This document shows positions 1 through 8,952 of a DNA stretch of 64,000 nt, piece after piece. Both the position numbers and the translations under genes were made by a program. The first letter of the stretch is position 1. The number at the start of each line of letters is the position of its first letter. Source of the stretch: an uncultured Microbacteriaceae bacterium (GTDB lineage Bacteria; Actinomycetota; Actinomycetes; Actinomycetales; Microbacteriaceae); NCBI GenBank assembly GCA_903940225.1, contig CAJAKC010000012.1:1-64000 (forward strand), read 5' to 3'. The notes under the pieces were generated by a model. The model worked only from the letters and a program-made list of their open reading frames with translations. It made no database searches and was not told the DNA's origin.

Positions 1-647
1 CCGACGACTTCCCGCTGTACTTCTATCGCGAACCGAAGGCGCCCGACCTCGAAATCGCTTCGGACGAGCTCGACCTCGACGCGATCCGTGACGCCTCAAT
101 CTATTGGTCAACGGTGACCGGCCTCAGCCAGGAGCCGTCGCGGGGCGCGCACCACGCCGCGTGGGATGCCCGCGACCGCACACCGCTGACCATCCTTGAC
201 CTTGACTACCGTCCGATGTTCTGGGATTCGCCGGAACTCGCCACCCGCGAGATCGAGAAGGCCCTCGGGAAAGTCACCGTCGCCGTTGGAAACAAAGAAG
301 AGTGCGAGGTCGCCGTTGGCGAAACCGACCCCCACCGAGCCGCCGATGCGCTGCTCGAACGCGGAATCGAACTCGCCATCGTCAAACAGGGCCCCAAGGG
401 CGTGCTGGCCAAGACAAAGGACGAATCGATTGAGGTTCCCCCGTATTTCGTCGACGTCGTCAACGGCCTCGGAGCCGGCGACTCGTTCGGCGGCGCGCTC
501 TGCTACGGACTGTCCCAGGGCTGGGAACTCGAACACATCCTTCGCTTTGCTAACGTTGCCGGTGCGATCGTCGCGTCGCGACTCGAGTGTTCAACGGCAA
601 TGCCGACCACGGCCGAGGTCAACGACATCCTGAAGGAGATCGCCTAA
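1..647 (+). CDS. iolC: 5-dehydro-2-deoxygluconokinase IolC (C-terminal part)
   Basis: The last 214 codons of a PfkB-family sugar kinase are present; the start lies upstream of the window. IolC phosphorylates 5-dehydro-2-deoxy-D-gluconate in the cytoplasm during myo-inositol catabolism. The PfkB C-terminal signature GLGAGDSFGG is at about 468-497, with the expected catalytic Asp codon at 480-482, and the upstream motif VGNKEECEVAVG is also typical. The stop codon overlaps the ATG of the next gene by one base, which implies translational coupling. The following Cgl0158-type aldolase and iolA fix the role as inositol catabolism rather than another ketohexose kinase. Confidence 0.9.
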   Translation, partial: DDFPLYFYREPKAPDLEIASDELDLDAIRDASIYWSTVTGLSQEPSRGAHHAAWDARDRTPLTILDLDYRPMFWDSPELATREIEKALGKVTVAVGNKEECEVAVGETDPHRAADALLERGIELAIVKQGPKGVLAKTKDESIEVPPYFVDVVNGLGAGDSFGGALCYGLSQGWELEHILRFANVAGAIVASRLECSTAMPTTAEVNDILKEIA

Positions 648-1525
648 TGGTCCAGCTGGACTTCGACGCGCTGCGCGAGACACGGGCGACAAACCCCGGT
701 CGTCTCGCCGAGGTGTACAAAAAGCGCCAACACCGCGAACTGCTTGCGGGTGACGGCCGACTGATGATTGTCGCGGCGGACCACCCCGCCCGCGGGGCGC
801 TCGCCGTCAACGGAAACGCCACGGCGATGGCCGACCGATACGAACTACTGACCAATCTCGCGATCGCTCTGTCGCGTCCCGGCGTTGACGGGGTTCTCGG
901 AACCCCCGACGTCATCGACGACCTCGCCCTTCTCGGGCTTCTCGACAACAAAGTCGTCGTCGGCTCGATGAACCGCGGCGGATTGCGCGGGGCGTCCTTT
1001 GAGATGGACGACCGCTACACCGGTTACGACATGCCCGCCATCGAACGCGACGGGCTCGATTTTGCCAAGAACCTCATCCGCATCAACCTTGCCGACGCGG
1101 GAACGGCCGACACGCTGGAATCAACGGCCTTCGCGGTCAGTGAAGCGGCCGAGCTGGGAATCCCCATCATGCTCGAACCGTTCATGAGCGAATGGGTTGA
1201 TGGGGAAATCAAGAACAACCTCACGACCGACCAGGTAATCCTGTCAATGGCGATCGCGGCTGGACTCGGCAACTCGAGCGCGTATTCGTGGCTCAAGATT
1301 CCCGTTGTCCCCGACATGGCGCGCGTCATGGCTTCGACAACCCTGCCGACCCTGCTTCTCGGGGGAGACCCCGGTGAAAAAGAAGACGAGCTCGTCGAGG
1401 AATGGGCAAACGCCCTGACCCTCCCCGGCGTCCGCGGACTCGTCGTTGGGCGCTCGCTGCTGTACCCACACCACGGCGATGTCGAAAAAGCTGTTGACAC
1501 TGCTGCCACACTTGTTCACGGATAG
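647..1525 (+). CDS. Cgl0158-type (beta/alpha)8-barrel aldolase of the inositol operon
   Basis: A 292-residue protein beginning MVQLDFDAL. The ATG at 647 overlaps the iolC stop and is preceded by AAGGAGA in the iolC end, which decides the start. It resembles the Cgl0158/cg0198 family found between iolC and iolA in Corynebacterium, a class I aldolase-like barrel related to the DeoC/FbaB/LacD group. By position it should split 5-dehydro-2-deoxygluconate 6-phosphate into DHAP and malonate semialdehyde, the step done by IolJ in Bacillus. A candidate Schiff-base lysine is K217 in the stretch WLKIP. The family assignment is fairly secure; the reaction is inferred from context. Confidence 0.78.
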   Translation: MVQLDFDALRETRATNPGRLAEVYKKRQHRELLAGDGRLMIVAADHPARGALAVNGNATAMADRYELLTNLAIALSRPGVDGVLGTPDVIDDLALLGLLDNKVVVGSMNRGGLRGASFEMDDRYTGYDMPAIERDGLDFAKNLIRINLADAGTADTLESTAFAVSEAAELGIPIMLEPFMSEWVDGEIKNNLTTDQVILSMAIAAGLGNSSAYSWLKIPVVPDMARVMASTTLPTLLLGGDPGEKEDELVEEWANALTLPGVRGLVVGRSLLYPHHGDVEKAVDTAATLVHG

Positions 1526-1544
1526 TCACACACAAAGGAAAACC

Positions 1545-3038
1545 ATGACAAAGAACACCGTTCCCCACTGGATCGATGGAAAGCGCGATCCCGGCACCTC
1601 CGACCGATCGGCACCCGTTTACGACCCGGCCCTCGGGAAGGAAACCAAGCGCGTTGTCCTCGCCAATCAGGCGGACATCGACAAGGCGATTTCCTCGGCG
1701 AACGCGGCGTTCCCCGAATGGCGTGACCTTTCGCTTGCGCGACGACAGTCCATCATTTTCAGTTTCCGTGAACTGCTCAACGCCAAAAAGGGCGAGCTGG
1801 CCGAAATCCTTACCTCGGAACACGGCAAGGTCCTCTCGGATGCCCTCGGGGAAATCTCGCGCGGCCAGGAGGTCGTCGAGTTCGCGTGTGGCATGACCCA
1901 CCTGCTCAAGGGCTCGTTCAGCGAGAACGTCTCGACCGGTGTCGACGTGTACTCGACCCGTCAGCCGCTCGGTGTCGTCGGAATCATCTCGCCCTTCAAC
2001 TTCCCCGCGATGGTCCCGATGTGGTTCTTCCCCATCGCCATTGCCGCCGGTAACACCGTCGTCCTCAAGCCCTCCGAAAAGGACCCGTCCGCCGCAATCT
2101 GGTTGGCGGAACTGTGGAAGGAAGCGGGACTTCCCGACGGAGTCTTCACCGTCCTCAACGGTGACAAGGAATCGGTCGACGGTCTTCTCACCGACCCTCG
2201 CGTGCACGCCATCTCGTTCGTCGGCTCAACGCCGATCGCACAGTACGTTTACGAGACGGGCGCCAAGCACGGCAAGCGTGTTCAAGCGCTCGGCGGAGCC
2301 AAGAACCACATGCTCGTTCTGCCCGACGCCGACCTCGACCTGGTTGCCGACTCGGCCATCAACGCCGGATTCGGTTCCGCCGGTGAGCGGTGTATGGCGA
2401 TTTCCGTTGTCGTCGCGGTTGAGCCTGTCGCCGACGCGCTCATCGAGAAGATCGTTGAGCGCATGCGCGGACTGACGATTGGTGACGGTCGCCGCTCGTG
2501 CGACATGGGACCACTCGTCACCGAACAGCACCGTGACAAGGTTGCCTCGTACATCGATATCGCGAGTGCCGACGGTGCAAAGGTCGTCGTCGACGGCCGC
2601 GGCATCGAGGTTGACGGTGACCCGAACGGTTTCTGGCTTGGCCCGACCCTGATCGACCAGGTGCCGATCACATCGAAGGTCTACACCGAAGAAATCTTTG
2701 GACCGGTGTTGTCTATCGTTCGCGTCAAGACCTTCGACGAAGGCGTCGAGCTGATCAACAACGGCGCGTTCGGAAACGGAACCGCGATTTTCACGAACGA
2801 CGGCGGAGCCGCTCGCCGATTCCAGAACGAGATTCAGGTCGGCATGATCGGCATCAATGTGCCGATTCCCGTGCCGGTCGCGTACTACTCGTTCGGCGGG
2901 TGGAAGGCGTCTCTCTTCGGTGACTCGAAGGCTCACGGCGTCTACGGCTTCAACTTCTTTACCCAAGAGAAGACGATGACGTCACGCTGGCTCGACCCGA
3001 GCCACGGTGGAATCAACCTCGGGTTCCCCCAAAACTAA
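1545..3038 (+). CDS. iolA: (Methyl)malonate-semialdehyde dehydrogenase, CoA-acylating
   Basis: A 497-residue aldehyde dehydrogenase of normal family length, starting at ATG 1545 with AAAGGAA just upstream. The catalytic Cys is C283 in GERCMA, the form typical of MmsA/IolA, and the NAD-binding part has the expected FNFPAMVPMWFFP stretch. IolA converts malonate semialdehyde plus CoA to acetyl-CoA and CO2 as the last step of inositol catabolism; MmsA acts on methylmalonate semialdehyde in valine breakdown. Linkage to iolC favours IolA. The stop overlaps the stop of the convergent downstream gene in the four bases CTAA. Confidence 0.92.
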   Translation: MTKNTVPHWIDGKRDPGTSDRSAPVYDPALGKETKRVVLANQADIDKAISSANAAFPEWRDLSLARRQSIIFSFRELLNAKKGELAEILTSEHGKVLSDALGEISRGQEVVEFACGMTHLLKGSFSENVSTGVDVYSTRQPLGVVGIISPFNFPAMVPMWFFPIAIAAGNTVVLKPSEKDPSAAIWLAELWKEAGLPDGVFTVLNGDKESVDGLLTDPRVHAISFVGSTPIAQYVYETGAKHGKRVQALGGAKNHMLVLPDADLDLVADSAINAGFGSAGERCMAISVVVAVEPVADALIEKIVERMRGLTIGDGRRSCDMGPLVTEQHRDKVASYIDIASADGAKVVVDGRGIEVDGDPNGFWLGPTLIDQVPITSKVYTEEIFGPVLSIVRVKTFDEGVELINNGAFGNGTAIFTNDGGAARRFQNEIQVGMIGINVPIPVPVAYYSFGGWKASLFGDSKAHGVYGFNFFTQEKTMTSRWLDPSHGGINLGFPQN

Positions 3039-4126
3039 GCGCGTTGCGCCGCGACCGCGATGGCGGTCAGAACGGTGATGTCCGACCGCACCCCGTCGAG
3101 GTTGGCGAGGACGGGAGTTCCGTTCTGCACGGAGTCAGCGAACGCAAGTAGCTGACGGAGGAAACCGGTCTCGTTGATTTCGGTGTACGTGGTGTCCTGG
3201 CGCTCTTGGCCGTCGTGGCGCTGAACAATCAAGCGGCTTCGCTCTTCGAGGACGTAGGGTTTTGCGAGGTGGTATTCGACCCGCCCGTTGGAACCCAGCA
3301 CCTTGACCTCCTCGTCGTACTCGGGGTATTCGGGCAACCAGTTCCAACTGATGACAAATCGGGTGTCGTTTAGTGTGCCGACGGCAAGCAGGGACGACGG
3401 TTCGTTGCCGACGAGCTTCGGGAACACGTCTGCTGACCACGTGGTCGGCAACTCAAGTCCAAGCCCTCGCAGCAGGCTCGTTTCGTGAATGACGGAACCG
3501 TGGATGATGTTGCGAAAGTATGCGCCGAACTCGGGTGTCGCGTCCGGCAGCGCAAGTTTCGTTTGGTCAACTTCATACGCGTTCGCGCGCGCGATCTCGG
3601 CCTGGTTCGCATCGTTTGCGGGCGGCTTGAGCCGTAGGTGTTGAATCTGGGGAGCGTCGGCCGGATGGGAGACCGTCACCCGGACAAGTCGAATATCGGT
3701 CAGCTGGGCGATGGCGTCGGCTGCTCGTCGCGCGAGTGGGTCGTACATCTTCATGTAACCAACCTGAAGAACCGTGCCACTCGCGCGCTGAGCCGCGTCG
3801 ATTCGGTCAACCTCATCGAGGTTGAGGGCGAGTGGCTTTTCGGCCAGGACGTGCTTCCCCGCATTGAGGGCCGCAATCGTCAATTCCGTGTGACTGCCCG
3901 GGGTGGCAATTAGCACCGCAGCAATCTCCGGATCGGCAAAAACGTCACTCGGGTCAGTCACCCCGCGCACCCCGTAACGAGCGGCGACCTCGTGTGCCCG
4001 CGAGGGGGAGAGGTCACACACTGCGACAAGCGTCATGCCTGCGCGCAGAATTGACGGAATGTGAATCGATTGCGCGATGATCCCGGCGCCCAGAATGGCG
4101 ATTCGGATTGGTTGTGGAGCAGCCAT
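3035..4126 (-). CDS. Gfo/Idh/MocA family oxidoreductase
   Basis: A 363-residue protein with an N-terminal Rossmann fold (GAGIIAQSIHIPSI near residue 13) and the family EKPLAL motif, so an NAD(P)-dependent sugar or polyol dehydrogenase is expected. It is the last gene of a six-gene minus-strand operon (ABC importer, TIM-barrel isomerase, two dehydrogenases), and its ATG overlaps the end of the preceding gene by one base. In this context it may oxidise an inositol stereoisomer (scyllo- or D-chiro-inositol) or a related sugar. The substrate cannot be read from the sequence. Confidence 0.85.
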   Translation of the reverse strand: MAAPQPIRIAILGAGIIAQSIHIPSILRAGMTLVAVCDLSPSRAHEVAARYGVRGVTDPSDVFADPEIAAVLIATPGSHTELTIAALNAGKHVLAEKPLALNLDEVDRIDAAQRASGTVLQVGYMKMYDPLARRAADAIAQLTDIRLVRVTVSHPADAPQIQHLRLKPPANDANQAEIARANAYEVDQTKLALPDATPEFGAYFRNIIHGSVIHETSLLRGLGLELPTTWSADVFPKLVGNEPSSLLAVGTLNDTRFVISWNWLPEYPEYDEEVKVLGSNGRVEYHLAKPYVLEERSRLIVQRHDGQERQDTTYTEINETGFLRQLLAFADSVQNGTPVLANLDGVRSDITVLTAIAVAAQRA

Positions 4127-5022
4127 CAGTGACTCGATTCTCTAGAAAGTGATACGACTCGAAGTGCCGACAGGGCATCATCGATCGTTGCGGCGTTGGC
4201 ACTGTCCCCGCGCGCAAACGCTTCGGCTTGTTCGCGCAGCGCGTCCATTTGGACTTTTTCTCCGTCGGTTTCGGTGAGGACATCGACACGTGCGTGACCT
4301 TCCTCACCCATGACCTCAAACCCGACAACATCGGCGCGGGGATAAAAGCGACCGAGAGTCGCGATCCCAATTGCTCCCGTCGACAGAGCCATCGAATAGG
4401 TCGCGGCGTCTTCGTCGACGACTCCCTCGTCGTCACTCATCGTCGTGAGCCCTGTGAGCGACGTGACCGTTGCGCCCGTGAGCCATTGGATGACGTCAAT
4501 TTCGTGGACACCCATATCCGTCAGGATTCCCCCTGAACTGTTGCGAAACTCTGCCGCGGGGGGACGGTGATCCCACTGGCTCGCGTGGACAAGAAGCAGG
4601 CGCCCCAAAACGCCGGCATCGATGTCCTTTTTCAGCGCGACAAGCTGTGGAACAAAACGTCGCCAATACCCGACCTGGAGGCGAACGCCCGCAGCGCTAA
4701 CGATTTCCTTGACGGCAGAAGCGTCATCAACCGTCAGGCCACACGGTTTTTCGCACAGAATGGGGAGCCCCGCCGGAGCAAGCTGGCGGATCGCGTCGAG
4801 GTGAAAACCGCTCGGTGTCGCGATCAGGAAACCGTCGACCCCTCCCGCGTCAAGGAGGGCATCGATCGAATCAAACACGGTGTAGCCCTCTGCCCGCAGC
4901 GTCTCCGCAACGTTGTCTCGCGGTTCGACAATCGCCGTCACCTCGACGTTGGAGGACGCTTTCAGCGCGGCGAGGTGCGTTTGGCCCATTCGCCCCGCCC
5001 CGACAAGTCCAATTCGGAACAT
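4126..5022 (-). CDS. Gfo/Idh/MocA family oxidoreductase (inositol 2-dehydrogenase-like)
   Basis: A 298-residue NAD-dependent dehydrogenase with a Rossmann motif GLVGAGRMGQTH at the N-terminus, the CEKPCGL motif, and a downstream GGILTDMGVHEIDV stretch that corresponds to the catalytic D/H region of IolG-type enzymes. It is shorter than classical IolG (about 335 residues). It lies 4 nt after the TIM-barrel isomerase in the same minus-strand operon. Oxidation of an inositol isomer to an inosose is likely, but scyllo-, chiro- and myo- specificity cannot be told apart here. Confidence 0.85.
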   Translation of the reverse strand: MFRIGLVGAGRMGQTHLAALKASSNVEVTAIVEPRDNVAETLRAEGYTVFDSIDALLDAGGVDGFLIATPSGFHLDAIRQLAPAGLPILCEKPCGLTVDDASAVKEIVSAAGVRLQVGYWRRFVPQLVALKKDIDAGVLGRLLLVHASQWDHRPPAAEFRNSSGGILTDMGVHEIDVIQWLTGATVTSLTGLTTMSDDEGVVDEDAATYSMALSTGAIGIATLGRFYPRADVVGFEVMGEEGHARVDVLTETDGEKVQMDALREQAEAFARGDSANAATIDDALSALRVVSLSRESSH

Positions 5023-5026
5023 CGTA

Positions 5027-5956
5027 TTACAGCCCTAAGGTCGCGAGAAAGGCGCGGTTGACGCGTTGGTCTTCGATTGCCTGCGCAAATCGTTCAGCCG
5101 TTTCGGGGAAGCTGTCTTGTTCCACCACCAACCAACCCTGGAAGCCACTCGCAATGAGAGCGTGAACAAACTCGGCAACAGCAAAGTCACCTTCGCCCAA
5201 TCGAGGGAAAGCCTCACGCGCCCACACCGCCGAGGACGGTTCCCCCGCCTTAAATATGTCGTCGACGATGCCCATTGTCACGTCCTTGAGATGAACGTGG
5301 TTGACGCGATGACTCCATTTGTTGAGGAAAGCCAAGGGGTCGCCGCCACCGACCATTTGATGTCCGGTTTCGATGCACATTCCAATGTCGGTGAGTTCGA
5401 GCGCCCTTTCGAGTTCTGCTGACGATTCCAAGAACGAGCCGGTCTCGCAGTGAAGTGTTGCGTCGTAGCCGCGTTCGCGACAACGATCGAGCACACGGTT
5501 CATGCCGATTGCGAATTGGTCCCACTGAGCACCGGTCAATCCAGATTCGGGATTGCGTGATCCTGAACCGGGCGCGCCGTGCCGGGAGGCACTCCCCGCA
5601 TCGGCGAGGGTGGGTCGGGGTGGGGGAGTGCTGGCAAAGGGTGCAACCGCATCAAATGTGTCGAGCATCGCGTCGAGTTCGGGCATCATCGAGGTCACGT
5701 TATCGGCATCGTGAAAAGTGAACTCCAAATATGCGCCGGACAATCCCAATCCGCGATCGGCGAGCCGCTGGCCGAGCTCGGTCCCTGTGCCGAGATAACC
5801 GACGGGACCAAGGTCAATCCCTTCGTAGCCGGCGGACGCAACGGCGTCGAGCAGTGCGGTGCCGTCGGGAACATTGGGGTCTTTGCCGATGGTCACTTCA
5901 AACGCCCCGTAGCTGACGGGGGCATTGGCGACGTAGATACCGTTTTCGTGTGACAC
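5027..5956 (-). CDS. Sugar phosphate isomerase/epimerase-type TIM barrel (IolE/IolH-like)
   Basis: A 309-residue xylose-isomerase-like TIM barrel. The start is GTG at 5956 with AGAAGAA upstream. It keeps family stretches including LADAGSASR, the metal-ligand segments LHCETGSF and IETGHQMVGG, HVHLKDV, and the final VVEQD. Such proteins in inositol loci act as inosose dehydratases (IolE), inosose isomerases (IolI) or poorly defined IolH-type enzymes. It sits 8 nt after the ABC ATPase and before two Gfo/Idh/MocA dehydrogenases, so it probably handles an inosose made by one of them. The exact reaction is not determined. Confidence 0.78.
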   Translation of the reverse strand: MSHENGIYVANAPVSYGAFEVTIGKDPNVPDGTALLDAVASAGYEGIDLGPVGYLGTGTELGQRLADRGLGLSGAYLEFTFHDADNVTSMMPELDAMLDTFDAVAPFASTPPPRPTLADAGSASRHGAPGSGSRNPESGLTGAQWDQFAIGMNRVLDRCRERGYDATLHCETGSFLESSAELERALELTDIGMCIETGHQMVGGGDPLAFLNKWSHRVNHVHLKDVTMGIVDDIFKAGEPSSAVWAREAFPRLGEGDFAVAEFVHALIASGFQGWLVVEQDSFPETAERFAQAIEDQRVNRAFLATLGL

Positions 5957-5964
5957 GTGTTCTT

Positions 5965-6765
5965 CTAACTTTGTGGGGTGGTTCGTGGTGCTGGTTTGCG
6001 CTCGAGTTCGTGCGCAAGGCCTTTCATTTCATCGGCCCCTGCCATGAGCTTCGTCATCTTCTCGATTGTCAATTCCCGTTTCGAGAAATATCCAATGCTG
6101 GATCCCAGTTTGAGGAGCAGGAAGTTGTCACCGACCGGATACGCATGGTTGGGGTTGTGAGTAATGAAGACGACACCGAGGCCGCGGTCGCGCGCCTTGG
6201 CGATGTACTTGAGGACGACGCCAGCCTGCTTAACCCCAAGTGCTGACGTTGGTTCATCGAGGATGATGGCCTTTGCCCCGAAATAGACGGCGCGCGCGAT
6301 GGCAACGGCCTGCCGCTCACCCCCCGACAGAGTGCCGATGGGTTGCTCGACGTCGCGAAGGGCGATGCCCATGTCGGCGAGTTGTTCCTTGGCGATGCGC
6401 CGCATCGCGACCGAGTCGAGTCGTTTGAAAATGCCCGACCCTTTGCGCAATTCTGAGCCGAGAAAGAAATTTCGCCAGACGGGCATCAGAGGCACGACCG
6501 CGAGGTCTTGGTACACGGTGGCTATTCCGGCATCGAGCGCGTCGCGCGGTGAGGAAAACATTCGTTCTTCGCCAAACACCGTCATCGTTCCTTCAGACGG
6601 TGCGTGGACCCCTGACAGAATTTTGATGAGTGTTGACTTCCCCGCGCCATTGTCACCGAGGATGCAGAGCACCTCACCGGCGACGATTGTGGCGGAGATC
6701 CCCGAAATCGCGTGAACCGTGCCATACGACTTGCCGACGTTGTGAACTTCGAGAATGGTGGTCAT
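5965..6765 (-). CDS. Sugar ABC importer A, ATP-binding protein
   Basis: A 266-residue single-domain ABC ATPase of the carbohydrate CUT2 type. Walker [10 protein letters not shown] is at residues 37-45, the Q-loop Gln at 86, the signature LSGGERQ at 146-152, Walker B AIILDEP at 166-172 and the H-loop His at 203. RbsA-type ATPases are normally duplicated (about 500 residues); this is the half-size FrcA-like form and presumably works as a homodimer on the membrane permease. Its start overlaps the permease stop by 4 nt. It is closely similar to the ATPase of importer B at 14339. Confidence 0.92.
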   Translation of the reverse strand: MTTILEVHNVGKSYGTVHAISGISATIVAGEVLCILGDNGAGKSTLIKILSGVHAPSEGTMTVFGEERMFSSPRDALDAGIATVYQDLAVVPLMPVWRNFFLGSELRKGSGIFKRLDSVAMRRIAKEQLADMGIALRDVEQPIGTLSGGERQAVAIARAVYFGAKAIILDEPTSALGVKQAGVVLKYIAKARDRGLGVVFITHNPNHAYPVGDNFLLLKLGSSIGYFSKRELTIEKMTKLMAGADEMKGLAHELERKPAPRTTPQS

Positions 6766-7799
6766 GAGCGATCACCCGCCCGGCGACGGACGTACAGGTT
6801 GACAAGAACTGCGAGAAGCAAGAGAACTCCGAGGAATAGCTTGAGCCAGTTGTTGTCCCATTCCGCGAAGACGATTCCCTGGAGGGTCATCCCGTAGATG
6901 AGGGCACCGACAGCGGCACCGATCGCCGAACCGTAGCCGCCTGTCAACAGGCAACCACCAACGACGGCGCAAATGACATAACTAAATTCTTGGCCGAGAC
7001 CGGTCGTCGCCTGGACGGTGGAGACACCAAAGAGTTGCAGCATTCCGACGAGCCATCCGGCGCCTGCCGTCGTCATGAAGAGGCCCATTCGAACCTTCAC
7101 AACGGGGATACCGACTTGCCGCGCACTGTTGATCGCGCCGCCCACTCCAAAAATCCAGTTCCCCGTTCGTGTGCGCAACAGCACCCAGGAGGCGATGGCC
7201 GTCACGCCTATCCACCAGACAATAGAAATCTTGATGTCCATGCCCCATAAGTCGAGGGTTGAACCGAAAAACAGTTTGACTGCTTCGTACCCATCGACCT
7301 CGGACATTCCTTGAATCGATACGGTGCCCGTCAGCAGTTTTGTGATGGCGAGGTTTGCGCCTTGCAGGATGAACAGGGCGGCCAGAGTCACGATAAAGGA
7401 CGGAACGCCGGTCTTCATTGAGATGTAAGCGTTTGCGGCACCAACGGACAGGGCAAATACCAGGGCGAGGACGAGTGACAGCCAGATGTTTATTCCATAC
7501 TGCGTAGTCATGATGCCGACGATGAGTCCGGTCGTACCCGTCATTGCTCCGACGGACAGATCGAACTCACCGCCGATCATCAAGAGAGCACCGGCGACCG
7601 CCAGCACGCCAAAGAGCGAGGCAGAATACAGCCAGGTAGAAACTCCAGCGGTGGACAGGAATGCCGTCGTCGTGCTGGAAAAGTAGCTGAATATCAGGAG
7701 CGCAGCAACGGCCGCGCCCACCTCGGGTCGTCGCAACATTCGTGCAACGCGCCCCGACAGAACCTGCCGGGTATCTCTTTGGGTACTGACGGTCGTCAT
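6762..7799 (-). CDS. Sugar ABC importer A, permease
   Basis: A 345-residue polytopic membrane protein of the RbsC/FrcC (CUT2, BPD_transp_2) family. The hydrophobic segments suggest about 9-10 helices, and the conserved cytoplasmic region [13 protein letters not shown] is present near residue 75. It follows the binding protein gene by 3 nt and overlaps the ATPase gene, so the three form one transcription unit. The substrate is probably inositol or a related polyol because the operon continues into inositol-type dehydrogenases; this is inference. Confidence 0.9.
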   Translation of the reverse strand: MTTVSTQRDTRQVLSGRVARMLRRPEVGAAVAALLIFSYFSSTTTAFLSTAGVSTWLYSASLFGVLAVAGALLMIGGEFDLSVGAMTGTTGLIVGIMTTQYGINIWLSLVLALVFALSVGAANAYISMKTGVPSFIVTLAALFILQGANLAITKLLTGTVSIQGMSEVDGYEAVKLFFGSTLDLWGMDIKISIVWWIGVTAIASWVLLRTRTGNWIFGVGGAINSARQVGIPVVKVRMGLFMTTAGAGWLVGMLQLFGVSTVQATTGLGQEFSYVICAVVGGCLLTGGYGSAIGAAVGALIYGMTLQGIVFAEWDNNWLKLFLGVLLLLAVLVNLYVRRRAGDRS

Positions 7800-7802
7800 G
7801 TG

Positions 7803-8762
7803 TTAGCGGGTTCCGTTCTTGGCGAACTCGGCGATCGAGGCGACGTTGTCCTTCGTGACGTACCCAGGGCCCGAGTAAACGGGCTCTCCGCCACCAACTT
7901 CGTTGCCGTTGATCTTGTGGAGGTACAGGAAGTTTACCGCGAGGTAACCCATGAGGTACGGCTGGGCGTCAACAGCGAAGAGAATCTTTCCCGACTCAAT
8001 CAGCTTCGTAACGTCTTCCGACAGGTCGAACGTCGCGAGCATCGCAGCGCTTCCCGCTTCGTCCAGCGCAGCCGATGCCGAAACGGCCATCGGAGGCCCG
8101 AGGGTCACAACGCCATCGATCGACGGGTCAGCCAGCAACTTTGCCTTGACGGTGTTCTGTGCGTCAGCAAGGTTGTTGATGTCGACCTGAACGTTCTCGA
8201 CCGATCCACCCAGTGTGTCGGTGATTCCGCGACAGCGGTCTTCCAGACCAACGTTTCCGGCTTCGTGAATCACGCAAATGACGTTCTTCGCGCCGGCAGC
8301 CTTGAGCTTTTCGCCCGCACCCTGGCCGGCGATGTACTCGCTTTGACCAATGTGGGTGAGCAGACCGAATTCCTTGAAGCGCTCGAGACCAGAGTCAATC
8401 GAAATGACGGGAATCCCCGCGGCGATTGCCGCTGCGATGGAATCCTTGAGTCCGTCCGGGTTCGCCATGGATACGACGATTCCGTCAACTCCCGACGCGA
8501 CAGCGGAGTCGATGAGCAGGCTCTGCTTTACCGGGTCAGGGTCGGACTGGTAGGTGACGTCGATTCCGAGGTCCTCGGCAGCACGTACTTCACCGCTCTT
8601 GACTACGTCCCAGTAGGTGTCGCCCGGTGCGGCGTGTGTGATGAAGGCTAGCTTCACATCGGCAGAAGCGCCGTCGTCCGTCGGAGCCGCAGTCGGGCTG
8701 CAGCCACTGAGGATAAGAGGGATTGCCGCTATCGCGGCAACCCAGGCGAATCGTTTTTTCAT
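7803..8762 (-). CDS. Sugar ABC importer A, substrate-binding lipoprotein
   Basis: A 319-residue periplasmic-binding-protein-4 type receptor. A lipoprotein signal is visible (MKKR, hydrophobic core, LSGC lipobox with Cys near 21), so it should be tethered to the outer face of the membrane. A strong ribosome site AAAGGAG precedes ATG 8762. It is the first gene of a six-gene operon. Its C-terminal segment GPGYVTKDNV and overall layout match the binding protein of importer B, so the two are paralogues. Ligand is likely inositol or a related cyclitol or sugar. Confidence 0.92.
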   Translation of the reverse strand: MKKRFAWVAAIAAIPLILSGCSPTAAPTDDGASADVKLAFITHAAPGDTYWDVVKSGEVRAAEDLGIDVTYQSDPDPVKQSLLIDSAVASGVDGIVVSMANPDGLKDSIAAAIAAGIPVISIDSGLERFKEFGLLTHIGQSEYIAGQGAGEKLKAAGAKNVICVIHEAGNVGLEDRCRGITDTLGGSVENVQVDINNLADAQNTVKAKLLADPSIDGVVTLGPPMAVSASAALDEAGSAAMLATFDLSEDVTKLIESGKILFAVDAQPYLMGYLAVNFLYLHKINGNEVGGGEPVYSGPGYVTKDNVASIAEFAKNGTR

Positions 8763-8869
8763 CGTGAAATGCTCCTTTACATTTTGTGAATCAACGGTGT
8801 GCTTGCGCTACAGCCACTATTTGCGGGGCATTTCGCTTGGCGAACGGTGGCGTGTATGCACTTGTTGGC

Positions 8870-8891
8870 AATATACGCCTGAAACGTTTCA
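8870..8891 (-). promoter_or_regulatory. Promoter and LacI-type operator of importer A operon
   Basis: On the minus strand a -10 box TATATT (8870-8875) lies four bases downstream of a perfect 12-bp palindrome TGAAACGTTTCA (8880-8891), where the -35/-10 spacer should be. Palindromes of this size with a central CG are the usual targets of LacI-family repressors, and the LacI-family gene is immediately upstream. The resulting leader is about 100 nt before ATG 8762. A further short inverted repeat, TTCGC-N3-GCGAA at 8832-8844, lies in that leader. No good -35 box was recognised. Confidence 0.6.
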
Positions 8892-8952
8892 TTTGACCCA
8901 TTAACGTGATTTGTTTATCGAAGCGTTATAAACGGAAGTGGCGGGATGGCGG

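Noticed and set aside
1326-2207. A 293-codon antisense frame over the aldolase and iolA
   Set aside because: Low-complexity, Arg/Asp/Gly-rich translation with no family resemblance; lies fully on strongly supported genes.
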